DNA of 64,000 nucleotides from Apium graveolens (GCF_009905375.1 NC_133647.1:132200088-132264087), one strand, 5' to 3'. Shown: positions 12,631 to 24,739, counted from the stretch's first letter. Notes: a model not told the origin generated them from the sequence alone. Made by a program: numbers and translations.

Positions 12631-13083
12631 TGTAATAACCCCCAAAATTTTAAACTTTTTGTAACCCTTGTGAATAGTGTTTTAGCTGAATGAGAAAACT
12701 TTTCATGCCACACTATATAGGGGTTCTGTTATGGATATTCTGAGATTTTATTAGTACTCTACATGGTATATAAGTGTATGTAAAGATCATCAGAATCCAA
12801 TTCTGAACACTTTGATTTTTCCCGGAAATCCATTAGATACGGAAAGAATTGAGTATAAGGTAACAGGATAAAAAGGATTTAAATTAAAGGATTATAAGAG
12901 AGGATCATAAAAGGAATATAATATATTGAGAAAGGTTAAGGGAACCTAAGTAATAAGATCCCGGGTATGATCCCTCAAACGATAAACGAAAACGAAAGTT
13001 AAGCGAACCGTATAACAGATCAGCGGTCATTAGGCAAACAATTAGGAAGTTAATCAAAGAGATTAGTGGGGATGATGTCATCC

Positions 13084-13127
13084 AACCAATAGAAAGAGGA
13101 CAAAGGAGGGATGATGACATTATAAAG
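13084..13127 (+). promoter_or_regulatory. CCAAT and TATA boxes in LTR B
   Basis: CCAACCAAT at 13082-13090 is followed by TATAAAG at 13121-13127, a typical plant pol II spacing. Transcription would start around 13150, giving a ~440-nt first exon up to the candidate donor at 13588. Confidence 0.5.
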
Positions 13128-14710
13128 TGATGCAAGCATGACATAAGAGGGAAGGAAATGTGGTGGAATATTAACCACACAAAAATCAAGGTTAAATTGG
13201 TAATTAACCAAAAACAAATCAAATATTCTACCAACCAAGCCAAAAAATTCATTTTTCATCAAAACAAGAACACAAGGCATTTTATTTTCATCATGCTCTC
13301 GGCTTTTTACTATTTCAAAGGGAAAGAAATTTCAAAACTCAAGATCAAGACTTCCTAAATTGGTAAGATAATTCCCTAGTATTCCTTATGCATAGTTATG
13401 GCTATATTATGAGTTTAAGCCTTCAATTCTTTCTCAATCTTCTTCAAGAAATCAATGAAGAAGACAATGAATAGTGATTTCAAGGTTTTTAACTTAAATT
13501 TTCTTGATTTTCCTTTAAGATCCAAGCATTCCTAAGACTCCTCAAGGCTTCTTAAGGCCTCCTAGCTACTCCCACCACTTCAAGGAAGGTATATCATCTC
13601 CAAACCCTAGATTTACTTTGTTAATTAGGATGATTCTAGTTGTTATGGTGATATAGTAGCTTAATGCTTGTTGGTTTAGAATTTGGGTTGGAGTGGTAGT
13701 GAAATGGATGGTGAATCTTGTTGTTTTGGTTAAAAGAACTTAAGTATAGTTAAATTCAAGCTTAAGCATAAGTATAAATGTAAATATGTTGAATTGATTG
13801 GGGCTGTTAGGATGTGGTATGGATGGAGTTTGGATTGGGTTGTGAATTGGGGTTGAATTGTGATGGTTTTGGAATGGTTTAAATTTGGGAAATCGCGTAA
13901 ACATAGCCGTCGTAATGTCCGATTTACTTTAGACTGCTTTTGTTCATAACATTAGGACCCGAGAACCCCCTGCTAGATGTTGACCATTGCCATGTTTAGA
14001 TAGCTCATGTTACGAGCTTCGTTTTGATATGTAGTTCGTTTGATTCCGATATACGGTTTAGGAGAAACGACCGTTTTAAGTAACGGCGTTTCGCGAACCA
14101 AACTTTTCCCCTCGCCTTACTTTGAAACATAGGTTAAAGACCAAAAAGGGTTAATTAATGTATGAAACAATTATGGTAAGAGTGTTAGGCAGTTGGTAAG
14201 ACACTCGCGAAGGAATCTCCTTAAAACTCGTAATGGTTAAATTATTAAAAATGGTGGAGCCGAGGGTACTCGAGTGACTTAAGAGAATCAGTAAGCGCAA
14301 AACAAGCGTTAGAGTCTAAGTTAGTTAAAATATAGATTTACAAGTGACTTTGGTTTAATTCCAACTTACTTGTTGTTTATAGGTTACCAGACTCATCCCG
14401 AGCCTTTTATCACCCCCAGTCGCTCAGGCAAGTTTTCTATCCGTTATACTGTTGTTGTGATGTATACACTTGTATATGCATTATCTTGTAATAGATGCAT
14501 GATGGTTATATTAGCAAATTCTTGCGATATATTGTAGCATGTGATATGGTACATATGCATGCCTGTTTTGTATTCTTGCCATATATATCCGTTGATTCAG
14601 TTGATAATACCTATGCTAGAGAATAGCGGTAATTTGCATATACCCTTAGTATAGGGACCCAAAGGTGAAAACATTTTCTAAAACCGGGAGTTGAGGATTC
14701 CGAGTAGATT

Positions 14711-14740
14711 TGATATATATATATATTTATATATATATAT
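14711..14740. repeat. TA microsatellite in LTR B
   Basis: Two (TA)n runs separated by TTTA. No function inferred. Confidence 0.9.
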
Positions 14741-14788
14741 GGTTATAGTTTTCAAAACCATTAATCGAATAAGGTTTATTCGATAACT

Positions 14789-15021
14789 TTATTTTATTAA
14801 TGAATATTATCTTGAATATTCATTCGAGGACTTATGACTTCTTTATATTATTTATTGAATATTACTTGAATATTCATTTGAGGATGTATGACTCCTTTAT
14901 ATTATTTAATGAATATTATTTCGAATATTCATTCGAGGGCTTATGACTCAGCTTATTTTATTAATTGAATATTATTTGAATATTCATTTGAGGACCTATG
15001 ACTCCGATTATTTACTGAAAT
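14789..15021. repeat. Tandem repeat, ~60-bp unit, in LTR B
   Basis: Four degenerate copies sharing GAATATTCATTYGAGG and TTATGACT. Probably slippage-derived. It occupies a similar part of the LTR as the 5585-5815 array in A. Confidence 0.85.
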
Positions 15022-15660
15022 ATATTCTTTATTTTATTAAAGAATAAGGTGTCGATCATCAAACTTATTTTTGATTATTCAAATAAAGATAGTACTTTCG
15101 TATATGTATATCTTTGGTTATTTAATACTCATTTCAAGTATAAGTTTTACAACATCTACTTCAATTATTTTTATAAAGATTATTCTTTATGGGAATATTA
15201 TTTAAATAATAATATTCATATATTTTTATATATATTGGGACTGATTTATTTTATTAAATCAGCATCACTCCGAACATTCTTAAAAATGTTTTGCGAGTCT
15301 TCAAAATGATTTTTAAAAGTTAGAGCGGATCCCAAAACTCATTTTTATATTTAAGATCCTCCTTTCGAAGGGGATTTAAATACTCGCTCAAAACCTGAGG
15401 GATCCGGCTCTGTGGTGTGTTTTATATTCGCAAAAAGGTTGCTGTCTTGATAAAAGAATTTTGATTACTTACCCAACACTCGGGAAGTAAAATTCTTGGA
15501 ACAAGTTAATCCATTAACAGGCATCGCCTGGGAAATATCGGTGAGTTTTCCTTTCCAACTAGATACGACTTCTTGGTGGAGCCGTATCAACAAGTTTCTA
15601 CTTGGGGAAAGTGGGGACGAGCTTTACGTTTCAGAGTCATGGATTTCATCTGAACTAGGA

Positions 15661-15694
15661 GTGGCGTAAGTGGCCGAGTAGCGCCGGCCCAGCT
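15661..15694 (+). other. Conserved LTR block, copy in B
   Basis: GGCGTAAGTGGCCGAG followed by AGCGCCGGCCCAGC. Nearly the same block occurs in LTR G (35747-35776). A diverged, duplicated GGAGTGGCGCA version occurs in LTR A (about 5095-5150, minus strand). All lie about 0.8-1.1 kb before the LTR end. It is GC-rich in AT-rich surroundings; function unknown. Confidence 0.6.
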
Positions 15695-16345
15695 GTATTA
15701 TTATATTGGCCCAAATGGCCTGGAAGTTCCGCTAAGGCGGTCCATTCCTTAGGAGTTCAGTGTTCGGTTGACAAGTAAATCCGACAGGTTCTCCTCTACA
15801 TGTAGAAAATGGTGGGGTTGCACTACTACGACTGATCATCGTAAGTGGTCTTCCTGGCGCGACAAACTCCTGTAATGAGTTCATCATCCATTTGGATAAT
15901 TCTGCAACACTACCCGTAGCATTTCGATCGAAAGGCTACGAATGGGTGGTTGCCGAAGCATTGACAGGGTCAAAACAGTTTTATTGGTGTATCCATTGAA
16001 TGAAGTATCTCGTAACTTCATTTCTTTTCAAAACATTTCAAAGATCAAATATTTTCAAGTTTTATTTGTGGTCTCATCTATGGGATGACCTCGTGAATCT
16101 TATTATACTTTGAACAGTAGTAGTTCAAGTAGATTTCTAAAAATGGTATGAGTATAGTGAAGTAATTGGTAACTTCATCTTCTTTTAAAACTTATATCCA
16201 GTAAGTAATTACCTTACACATGATAAAGAATTCTAGTATGTATCCATTTAGATACTTGTATTATTGTTATCACTATATATTATCTTGCGAGCTGTAAGGC
16301 TCACTCTTGCTTTATTTCTTCATCACACAACAACAGTTAGGAAAG

Positions 16346-16468
16346 ATGGCCAGACTCCAGCAGACCCAGCGCAAGCGCGTGGGAAGCGTCCCGCGTCTTC
16401 CCGTTGATGTTGTAGCTGCTATAGCTGCAGAGGTAGATCTATTGGTAGATCAGGCATTCTACTTTTGA
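16346..16468 (+). CDS. Short basic ORF in LTR of element B (candidate)
   Basis: 40 codons, starting 10 nt after a candidate CAG acceptor. The N-terminal half is basic (R-K-R-V near residue 9-12). The C-terminal half has V-D-L-L-V-D-Q before the stop. Its position and part of the C-terminal motif are shared with the ORFs in LTRs A and G. I recognise no known domain. It could act as a small LTR-encoded peptide or simply be an upstream ORF ahead of gag when it lies in the 5' LTR. Confidence 0.4.
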   Translation: MARLQQTQRKRVGSVPRLPVDVVAAIAAEVDLLVDQAFYF

Positions 16469-17341
16469 GAATCAATTATGTATAATTATAACTTGTGGCA
16501 GATAATGGCAATTAACTGTAAATTTATCAAGTAATCATTTTGGGTTGTAATAACTTTTAATTGTGGATTCAAGGACTTGTACTTATTTCAATTTCATCTC
16601 TGAGACTATAACGGATGGTGGTGTGTGTTAGTGTGGGGTCACAGCTTGAGGTTATTTATTTTTAATTAAGTGAAGTGATATTGTGGAAAGATAGACCGTG
16701 ACGACCCGGATCCCTGACCCCGGATCTGGGGGTGTTACACTTATCACTAGGCACACACATATTGTTTTATATGTGCAGTGATATATTGATAATGCTATCA
16801 TTGAACTCAAACTTCTTTATACATTAGTGATTTCTTATGTCATGTAAAATCTTTTGAAATCACTATTGTAAATCATTTTCTCTCTATTACCATATGTTCT
16901 ATGTTACAGGTTCAGTCTCCAATGGCTTTCTTTCATTGACAATCATGAGGTTGAAAACCCACAACGTCTATCCCAGACTGTAAAGACAAACACAAAAAAC
17001 AGAACCAACCAACACTCTCTTACCACTAAATGTAGTATGAATGAGTGTGAGGGAGATAGTGCCTTAGTGCACCACATAAGGAAGGTTTTGTAGTCAACCC
17101 AGTAGCTCTGTCTCCTACATAGATGAGTAGTATTTAAACCGAGACAACTGCTAACCCCCATACATCTTCTCAAAAAGATGTAATGGCTGAAAAGGCACAA
17201 AAACAGTTACTAGATTCATTCTCTCAACAGGGTGTGTCTATTGAAATTTGCCTGTCGGCCAGGGTATCCGATGTAGTGTCACCACTTCAAACATAAACAA
17301 TTCTTGATGTACAAGGAAAGGTTACACACACAAAGGATGAG

Positions 17342-17977
17342 TTGACAGAAATAAGAGTTTTGACCATTTTAAGGTCAGATTCGTTTGTTCAAGGTTCGTT
17401 AATGGACCAATTGCCTTTACAGGTGTTAGGAGAGGATACTGATCCAAAAGCCATATGTCAGTGGTCAGTGTCTACCTCCCCAGGCTTAAATCCCCTGGAT
17501 GCATCTGCGGATAGTGGATTTGACATAGGCGCAGATCGGCAACTTGTTGACAATGATTCAGATATTACCTGATGAGTCACAAGGAAATGTCTTCACAGAC
17601 ATTAGAAGGGAACTTTGATCTTTATGCTAAATTCATTGGATCATTGTTTACCTTCCCAGAATTCAAATCTGGAACCCTAAAAGGGAAACTAGCAACTTGT
17701 AGATTATGACTCAGATTCATCTGACGAGTTTAACAAGGATGGGGATTTGCGAACTCCCATTGCACCACCTGTGACCTCCTTAAGGATGGCTAAGGTGATT
17801 TTCCTTGCAGGTACAGCTGGAATATGGAGCTATGAGAGGAGTGATACACTTGTGAGAAAGAGTGTAAACATGAGTGGAGAGAAGAGTGAAACACATGTGA
17901 GGTACACTAAACAGAATCACACACTCACAGTGAGGAAGAAAGAGAAACTACTTGTTATTTCTTTTCCAACCAAGTGA
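17342..17977 (+). pseudogene. Element C possible envelope-like ORF remnants
   Basis: Two frames (17342-17572 and 17747-17977) of 76 codons each lie between the B junction and the polypurine region. They are rich in serine, aspartate and lysine and show no clear similarity to the better preserved region of D. Position suggests remains of the post-pol ORF of a Sirevirus. They could equally be chance frames. Confidence 0.25.
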
Positions 17978-18015
17978 AATATGAGAACTCCTTCAGACGA
18001 CGGCATACATTCCTT

Positions 18016-18549
18016 CTTTAAGGGGGAGATAAAAGCTTAAGTAATAGTTTGGAGGATTCCTCAACTAAGGGGGAGAAATAGCAGGGAAGAAGAAAAAGAT
18101 TATATGTACACTACACCACACCATTGTTATTTGTAACTACGGAACCTATTGTACGGGAGAGGTGGTAAACACAAGGTGATTTTATAGTAAGGGAAGAAGC
18201 TATTTTCAAAAGGGGAGTACCATTGGTTTTTATCTGCGGATCCTATTGTACGGGAGAGGTGGTAAACGAAGGTGATCTTCTTTAATCAGTTGATTCTCAT
18301 AGGGGGAGAAGCAAGAGAGATATGGGCTTCTCAACAGGAAATGTGGTTGTACAGAAGAAAATGGAACTACTTGAAGATATGTTCAGTCTAGAGGAACATC
18401 TTATTTGGAAGCTGGAAAATGTTATATTTATTCCAGAAACTTTTCTACTATTTACTTTGCATTTATGTTTATATCTTTTTCTTATTTGTTAGTTGAGTTA
18501 TCCTCTAGGTATTTGTGTGTTATTGTCTAACAAACAAATAGGGGGAGTT
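18016..18549 (+). repeat. Cluster of GGGGGAG tracts and final polypurine tract of C
   Basis: AGGGGGAG occurs near 18020, 18067, 18300 and 18540, with a shorter AGGGGAG near 18218. Only the last one (AATAGGGGGAGTT, ending 18549) adjoins the LTR. Multiple polypurine-like copies before the 3' LTR are a known Sirevirus trait. Confidence 0.75.
18144..18285. repeat. Direct repeat pair in element C
   Basis: CCTATTGTACGGGAGAGGTG and the following GTAAAC...AAGGTGAT occur at about 18147-18180 and again at about 18242-18276, ~95 bp apart. This is a local duplication upstream of the LTR. Confidence 0.85.
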
Positions 18550-19896
18550 TGTAAGGCATATGTCATAGGCCTATTTGTATATTCGAGGATTTAACTCAAC
18601 TCAAATAAGAATGTAATAAGTAAATAGTGGATCTACCGTCAAAGAGATCTCGCAAAGTAATATCTGTCAAAGGATTCAGAAACAAGGTTCATCTACAGAC
18701 TTGAGAAATTAATTCACTGGAAGAAGTTCAAGAAATTGATCATGCCTCAGTGATATAAATCAAGATTGTGGATTTAATCAAGTGACGGAGATCTCGTCAG
18801 GGTATCAATTAATTACAAGGATTTAGTCTGAAGAAAATCAAGAGTATCAAGGTCAAGGCTTGAAGAAATGTCACGGAAGTTAGTTACTCATGAACCAGAC
18901 AGTACATCGAGTTTCAACATTGAAGTGGTGGAATTGATTCATAATTGACAGTGATTTTCAGAAGATTTTCAGAAGAATGGTTGCTGCTCAAGATTAGTAT
19001 TAATTCTCTATTAATTAATTAAGTCATATAATTTAATTAAGAAAATAAATTATATCTGCAAAGATTAATTTATTGATTAATTGAATTAATTGATTAATTA
19101 ATTCTGAATTAATATTAAGGTTTTTCAGAATTTTAATTGGATTAAAATCTGCATTAAATCAGCAAGACAATTGAAAATGAACTAGCATGACAATCAGGAT
19201 TGTCATACCGATTGTCATGCCAGGCCATTTTCAATAGTCTCACCGAAAGTTACACTGGGAGGAGGATTGTCTTGCTAGTTCATTCTGATAGTCTTGCTAG
19301 TTCATTTGATTGTCATACCGAAAGTCTTGCTAGCTGTTGAGATTGTCTTGCTAGTTCAAAGGATAGTCTCACCGAAAGTCCTACCAGCTATGGGATTGTC
19401 ATTCCAGTTCATTCCATTCTGTTGATTGATTAAAAAGATAGAAGCAGCCATTCAACAATTTTATACAGAACACAGAAGTCAAGAACAAAGCAGAAAAGAA
19501 AAATAAGAAGAAATATTTCATCTTTTCATCTGCATACTTCAAGATTAAATTTCTAGATTGTAAAGTTAAATCCAATCCACTAAAAATCTTTATCTTGCTC
19601 TTGTGTAACAATCTAGCGGATCAAAATCCCTAGAACTTAATCTCAAATCGCGTTTAGCATTTGATTCTAATTATTGCAAAAATAGAAAAAGTTCATGTCG
19701 AATTTATTCTAAATTTGTGATAATTAATTTGAGATTAATTCCTTGTAATCGATAAAGTTGTTGTAACACCTTTCAAGTTTAATAATATTCTTATTTAACT
19801 TGAATTGTGTTTCATATTTTTTATTCCGCATTTAATTCGATTATTCGGTACTGTTTGTATTCAACCCCCCTTCTACAAACATATTGGGACCTAACA
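18550..19896 (+). repeat. 3' LTR of element C
   Basis: Begins TGTAAGGCATATG after the polypurine tract and ends GGGACCTAACA, giving a TGTtAGG/CCTAACA inverted end typical of Sirevirus-like copia LTRs. The end region includes TTCAACCCCCCTTCTACA, which recurs in modified form near the LTR ends of D and E. It contains a dense block of ATTGTC-type repeats at 19186-19420. Confidence 0.85.
19186..19420. repeat. Reiterated motif block in LTR C
   Basis: Within ~235 bp, ATTGTC or ATAGTC heads phrases of two kinds: GTCTTGCTAGTTCA (about 19268, 19292 and 19343, with related copies) and GTCATACCGA / GTCTCACCGAAAGT (about 19203, 19238, 19310 and 19362). Spacing is about 20-30 bp. The copies are too irregular for a simple satellite. 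Confidence 0.8.
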
Positions 19897-21374
19897 GCTA
19901 TGCAGGAAGAGCTAAACCAATTTGAAAGGAATAAAGTATGGAAGCTGGTACCCAAGCCTACAGGAAAGAATCCAATAAACACCAAATGGGTATTCAGAAA
20001 CAAGATGGAGGAAAATGGCAAAGTAGTAAGGAACAAAGCAAGATTGGTTGCTAAAGGCTATTGTCAGCAAGAAGGAATATATTTTGATGAAACATTTGCT
20101 CCTGTTGCAAGACTTGAAGCCATCAGATTCTTCTTAGCCTATGCAGCCCATGCCAATTTCAAGGTCTATCAAATGGATGTCAAAAGTGCCTTTCTGAATG
20201 GAGATTTAGAGGAAGAAGTGTGTGTAAGTCAACCTCCTGGCTTTGAAGATCCAAATTTCCCAGAGTATGTCTATTATCTACTGAAAGCACTTTATGGACT
20301 GCAGCAAGCACCTAGAGCCTGGTATGACACTTTATCAAAGTTCCTTTTGGAAAATACTTCACAAGAGGTACTGTAGATAAAACTTTATTTTTCAGAAATG
20401 TGAATGGCTCTAGCATACTTGTTCAAATTTATGTAGATGATATTATTTTTGGCTCTACAGATGAGAAACTTTGTAAAAAGTTTGCCAAACTGATGCAAAG
20501 CAAGTATGAAATGAGTATGATGGGAGAACTAACTTACTTTCTTGGTTTACAAGTTAAGCAAGTTAGTGATGGAATATTCATTAGTCAAACTAAATATATT
20601 TTTGATCTTTTAAAGAAGTTTGATCTAATGGATTGCACATCTGCAAAAACTCCCATGGCCACTGCAACTAAGCTTGAACTAAACACTACTGAAAACTCTG
20701 TGGATATTTCAAGTTATAGAGGCATGGTTGCCTCACTTCTGTACTTAACAGCTAGTAGGCTAGATATAATGTTTGCTACATGTTTGTGTGCTAGATTTCA
20801 GGCTGATCCTAGAGAGTCTCATTTGATAGCAATGAAGAGAATCTTCAGATATCTCAAAGGAACACCAAACCTTGGCATTTGGTATCCTAGAGATTCTGGC
20901 TTTGATCTAACTGGTTATTCAGATGCAGATTATGCAGGTTGCAAAATTGATAGAAAAAGCACAACAGGAACCTGTCAATTTTTAGGAGACAAGCTTGTGT
21001 CCTGGTTCAGTAAAAAGCAAAATTCAGTTTCTACTTCTACAGCTGAAGCTGAATATATTGCTACTGGCAGTTGCTGTGCACATATTTTATGGATGAAAAA
21101 TCAATTCCTAGACTATGGTTTGCAAGTTGAAAGGATTCCTATTTTTTGTGACAACACAAGTGCAATTGCCATCACTGAAAATCCAGTGCAACATTCAAGG
21201 ATAAAGCATATAGACATCAAGTACCATTTCATAACGGAAAATGTAATGAATGGTACTGTAGAGTTACATTTTGTTCCAAGTGAGAAGCAACTTGCAGATA
21301 TTTTTACCAAGCCACTGGATGAATCCACCTTTTCTAGGTTGGTAAGTGAGTTAGGTATGCTTAATTACTCTTGA
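19897..21374 (+). pseudogene. Element D pol: RT and RNase H
   Basis: The frame is open from the junction and starts within the RT N-terminal region (A-M-Q-E-E-L-N-Q-F). It contains [12 protein letters not shown] near 20430, the RT C-terminus and a complete RNase H ending A-D-I-F-T-K-P-L before the stop at 21372-21374. A single-base loss near 20357 shifts frame, so residues before and after are in different frames. Otherwise it is well conserved. It would copy element RNA to DNA in the particle; here it is a truncated, frameshifted relic. Confidence 0.9.
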
Positions 21375-21483
21375 ATTTATCTGAATTATTTTGCAAGTTG
21401 AAAAGTAGCCAGAAATTTAACTGATTTTTAGTCTTGGATGAAAATTTTGGCTAAGTCAAAATTTGCATCTTGACTGATGACCA

Positions 21484-21675
21484 TTATCCATCGAGTTGAG
21501 TCATCCGTCGATATACAAATTGTAAATAAAAATCAATTACTTTTCTGGAGTATTTTAAAGCTCGACGGATAACAACTTATCCTCATCCGTCGAAGTGTCT
21601 AAATCTTAACCGTTAATTCCCTGAACATTATCCATCGAGTATACTTATAGTTTGTAAGCATTACACGACGGATAA
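21484..21675. repeat. CGACGGAT-type motif cluster, pol-env spacer of D
   Basis: Six copies in both orientations (TATCCATCGAG, ATCCGTCGA, CTCGACGGATA, ATCCGTCGA, TATCCATCGAG, ACGACGGATA) between the pol stop and the promoter of the envelope-like ORF. The same motif recurs inside that ORF (23546-23662) and in the LTR (26694-27112). Confidence 0.85.
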
Positions 21676-21776
21676 TGGGTGGAATTTTTACAGTTTATTT
21701 TAAAACGACTATTTTAAACAATTTCTATTGGGTAATTTACTTCTCTTTATTATTTTTATCAGTTGATTTTGAGTAA

Positions 21777-21787
21777 AGTATAAAAGC
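21777..21787 (+). promoter_or_regulatory. TATA box upstream of D envelope-like ORF
   Basis: AGTATAAAAGC lies ~110 bp before the ATG at 21895. It is followed by a pyrimidine-rich leader with TTCTCTCTCAAGC and CTTCTCTAACA directly before the start codon. This is the layout of a plant mRNA start and suggests separate transcription of the accessory ORF. Confidence 0.55.
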
Positions 21788-23545
21788 TTATTTCATTCTA
21801 ATCATTTTCTTTTATCATTCTCAAATTCAACTGTGTTACTTCATTCTCTCTCAAGCAAAAATTCCCTTTCTCTTCAAGCTTTTCTTCTCTAACAATGGCA
21901 CCCATAGTTAAGATCATGTCACAGACTGGGTTCATCTATGAGAAGAACAACTTCACTGCCTTGGTCAATAAGGGGATTCAGCAATCTGAAGACTATCATA
22001 AGATGATGGACTTCGTGAACAACTGCAAGTTAAGTTTTGCCATGCTCAAATCACTCACAATTTATTGTGAAGTTGTTGAGGAGATGTGGACAACATCAAT
22101 CTATAACTCTACTGACAAAACCATCACTCTAACCATGAAAGGTAATGATTTCTGTATCAATAGTGATGTCATAAAAGCATGTTTCAAGATTCCTGATGAT
22201 AATGTAACTGCACCACACACTGACACTGATATTGTCAATATGCTCAATTCCATTTATTATGCACTTCCTATTGCAAAACTAAGTGAAATTAGAAGACTAG
22301 GTCTTAGGAAGGAATGGAGTTACTTGTGTGATGTAGTAACTAAAGTCTTTTCTGGAAAAATCAGTAATTTTGATTCTATGAACATTTCCATGCTTAACAT
22401 GCTTTACATGCTAGTTACAGACAAATATTACAATTTCAGTGACCTTGTTGTGTATGAGTTAGGTTTTAAACTAGGTGACTTAGCCAAAAGAGGAAAGAAT
22501 ATTTACTATGCTAGATTTTTTATGCTTTTGGCTAACCATCTTTGTCAAGAGATTGAACTTGAGAACCCAAACAACAAATTAGCTTGTTGGGTTCAAGAGA
22601 GAAGAATCATTGCAGACTTGAACAGAGCCAACCATCACAAGAATGTGCCAATGTTCTATTTTCCTGTAATGCTGACACCTGAGGTAAGTGAGGTAAGTTC
22701 ATCCAGACCCTCAATTACTCCAATCTCTTCTATTTCTTTGACTTCAGGCATAGCTATGGCAACTGTGATAATGACCAAACATTTGCCTACCAAAGCTGCC
22801 AAAACAACTACAATTTCTAAATCCAAATCAAAGAAAACTCCCTCTGGTATCTCTCAAAAGGTACCAGTTGAAAAATCTACCAAAGCCAAAGAGGGGAGTG
22901 TGAAGGAGGGTAAGATAGGTGAGGGAAGGGGTGAACATCAAAGAAACCCCAAGGATAAGGTTGGAGAGTTGAGTGAATCCCAGCCTAGCCACACTGCAGT
23001 TTCTCAACAAACTATAGTGCTTAAAAAGGACAAAAGCTCACTTCTAGTTGCATCCTCCCAAAAGGATGTGGCTATTGAACAAAGCTCTCATCCAAGAGCA
23101 CAGGCCAAGAGGGTTAGGGACACAAGCTCACACCAAACTTACACTAGAAAGAAGAAATCTAAAACAACTGGGGATGCACAGGGCACACACTTAGTGCAAA
23201 CTGGTGCTAAAGACACAGACCCTGCACCTTCTCAAATTCAGATTGATGTGGCTCCAATAAATGTGGAGTCACAGCCAAAATCTCTCATAATAGAAGCCAC
23301 AGAAACACAATACTCACCAACTAACTCACTGGAAGTGGACATGATAAACACTTCAATTCCTGATTCCCCTTCTTTAACTCTGTTGGGGAAGCCAAAATCT
23401 AGTGCAAGTGAGCATCATTTTTTAGATGATTTGTTGGCTCACTTGCCAATTCTTTCTGATTCTATTATGACATCTGTGCCTCAAATAACTTCAATCAACA
23501 CAGAGTCAACAATAGTTTCTCTTCCCACCTCATTCATTTCTACTC

Positions 23546-23662
23546 TCTCGATGGATATTGCTAATCCGTCGAGTAGTGATTGTATCCCGACGGATAAGCT
23601 TAACAGCAGTTATCCGTCGGATAGCTTTACCACTCACCCGACGGATATCACTTATCCGTCGA
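23546..23662. repeat. CGACGGAT-type motifs inside coding sequence of D
   Basis: Six copies in ~115 bp, alternating in orientation (CTCGATGGAT, ATCCGTCGAG, CCCGACGGATA, TATCCGTCGGA, CCCGACGGATA, TATCCGTCGAG). They are translated as P-S-S / P-T-D type tripeptides in the low-complexity region. Confidence 0.85.
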
Positions 23663-24739
23663 GTGTCTCTGCACATCTTCAAACTTCAATAATTTCAAGT
23701 GCAGAAATTTGGTGGTAATACAATCACTCTTAGGACTGAGAGAGGAGAGTGCATTGAGTGAGAGGCTGGGTTGCTCCCAGGCAAAAGGAGAGGAAAAGAG
23801 TGAATCTCAGCAATCCATTCATTCAGGATTGACAAAAATGAGTGAGAGGAGTCCCACCTTAGTAGGTGAAGGTGAGGGTGTGAGGGTGGGGAGCCAGGGT
23901 GAGACCCTGATGCAACAAAAGAGAGAATATGAGAGAAAGGCAGGTACTGGAGAAATAAGGATGGAACCAGCCATTGCTAGTGAGTCAATGATTGTGGATG
24001 ATGCTGAAAAGGAAAGACAATTTCAGCAACATTACAAAGCTGTAATTGATAACATTTCCTTGGATGCTGACACTTTTACTCACCCTGTTTCAGCCTATCA
24101 ACTGTTGGCTGCTCAAGGCAATGTGGAGGCAGAGCAGACTTTGAATTTAGCTGTTGTGAACAGAATGCCTTCTCAAGCTGGAGAGCCATCTGAAGAATTT
24201 GGAGTAAATTCTGATGATGATGACTCTGGTTCTTTGGATGGAAGCATGAACTTAGGGGGAGCTGAAGGCCCAAGTTCTGCTTTCAGTTTACCTAAATGGG
24301 CATGGGCAAAGGAATTTTCACCAGGGCAATTTGAGGTGTCTTTGGTAAAACAAGTAATAGCTATTCAGCAGGCCCTTCAGGAAGCTTCAGATGCTGGTAC
24401 CAAGGCTGTTCTTCAAGCTCACCTAGACTCTTTACATTTAATGAAGATCCAACACTCAAGACAGAATCTCAGTGTGGATGAATTGAAAAAGGATATAGCT
24501 GACTTAAAGACATATAACTCTGAGAAGCTGGATTCAATAATGCCATATGGTACCATGCATGATCTATTACTAAGATTATGGAGAGAATCAGATTCTGACA
24601 AGAAGATAGCCAAGCTGGAGAACAGAGTTTAGGTTATTGAGAATTCAGTGGCTCTACTTCTTCAAAATCAACAGATTCAGACAAATCTTCTTATGCAACT
24701 GGCTAAAGCACAAGGCCTAACTCCTCCACTTGATGATAA

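Larger units (their letters stand above)
13589..16336 (+). other. Candidate intron inside LTR of element B
   Basis: The donor context is CACTTCAAGGAAG|GTATATCATC and the acceptor context is CACACAACAACAG|TTAGGAAAG. Length is 2748 bp. The donor shares AAG(G)AAG|GTAT with LTR A. The position relative to the LTR ends is the same in A, B and G. Splicing would remove most of the LTR from the transcript. Confidence 0.42.
8271..16739 (+). mobile_element. Element B: Tekay/Del-like chromovirus, 3' portion
   Basis: Contains gag (from mid-protein), protease, RT, RNase H, integrase, chromodomain, polypurine tract and a 4.1 kb 3' LTR. Its 5' LTR, leader and gag N-terminus are missing because element A is inserted at 8270/8271; they should lie left of the window beyond A. 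The right end (16739) is followed by Sirevirus sequence (element C), so B probably inserted into C with target duplication CTTAT (16740-16744). The second copy is off-window. Confidence 0.9.
12631..16739 (+). repeat. 3' LTR of element B (4.1 kb)
   Basis: Runs from TGTAATAACCCCC to GGGGGTGTTACA, 4109 bp. It contains a CCAAT/TATA promoter (13084-13127), a candidate donor (13588/13589), tandem repeats, the conserved block GGCGTAAGTGGCCGAG (from 15663), a GAGC...GCTC stem (about 16288-16304), a CAG acceptor (16336/16337) and a 40-codon ORF. Ends and internal layout match LTRs A and G, although the middle sequence is strongly diverged. Confidence 0.9.
16740..19896 (+). mobile_element. Element C: Sirevirus-like Ty1/copia, 3' end
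   Basis: The stretch between the end of B's LTR and 18549 has the repeated GGGGGAG tracts and weak ORF remnants seen upstream of Sirevirus 3' LTRs. A 1347-bp LTR follows. Gag-pol is absent, presumably on the far side of B. The LTR ends at 19896 and is followed at once by in-frame reverse transcriptase of another copia element (D). So C appears inserted in D, with expected target duplication GCTAT (19897-19901). Confidence 0.78.

Noticed and set aside
13158..13358. 66-codon ORF within LTR B
   Set aside because: Low-complexity K/I/N-rich frame in the presumed untranslated first exon, with no counterpart in LTRs A or G.
15049..15309. 86-codon ORF in LTR B
   Set aside because: F/Y/N-rich translation of AT-rich repeat sequence inside the candidate intron. 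Not protein-like.
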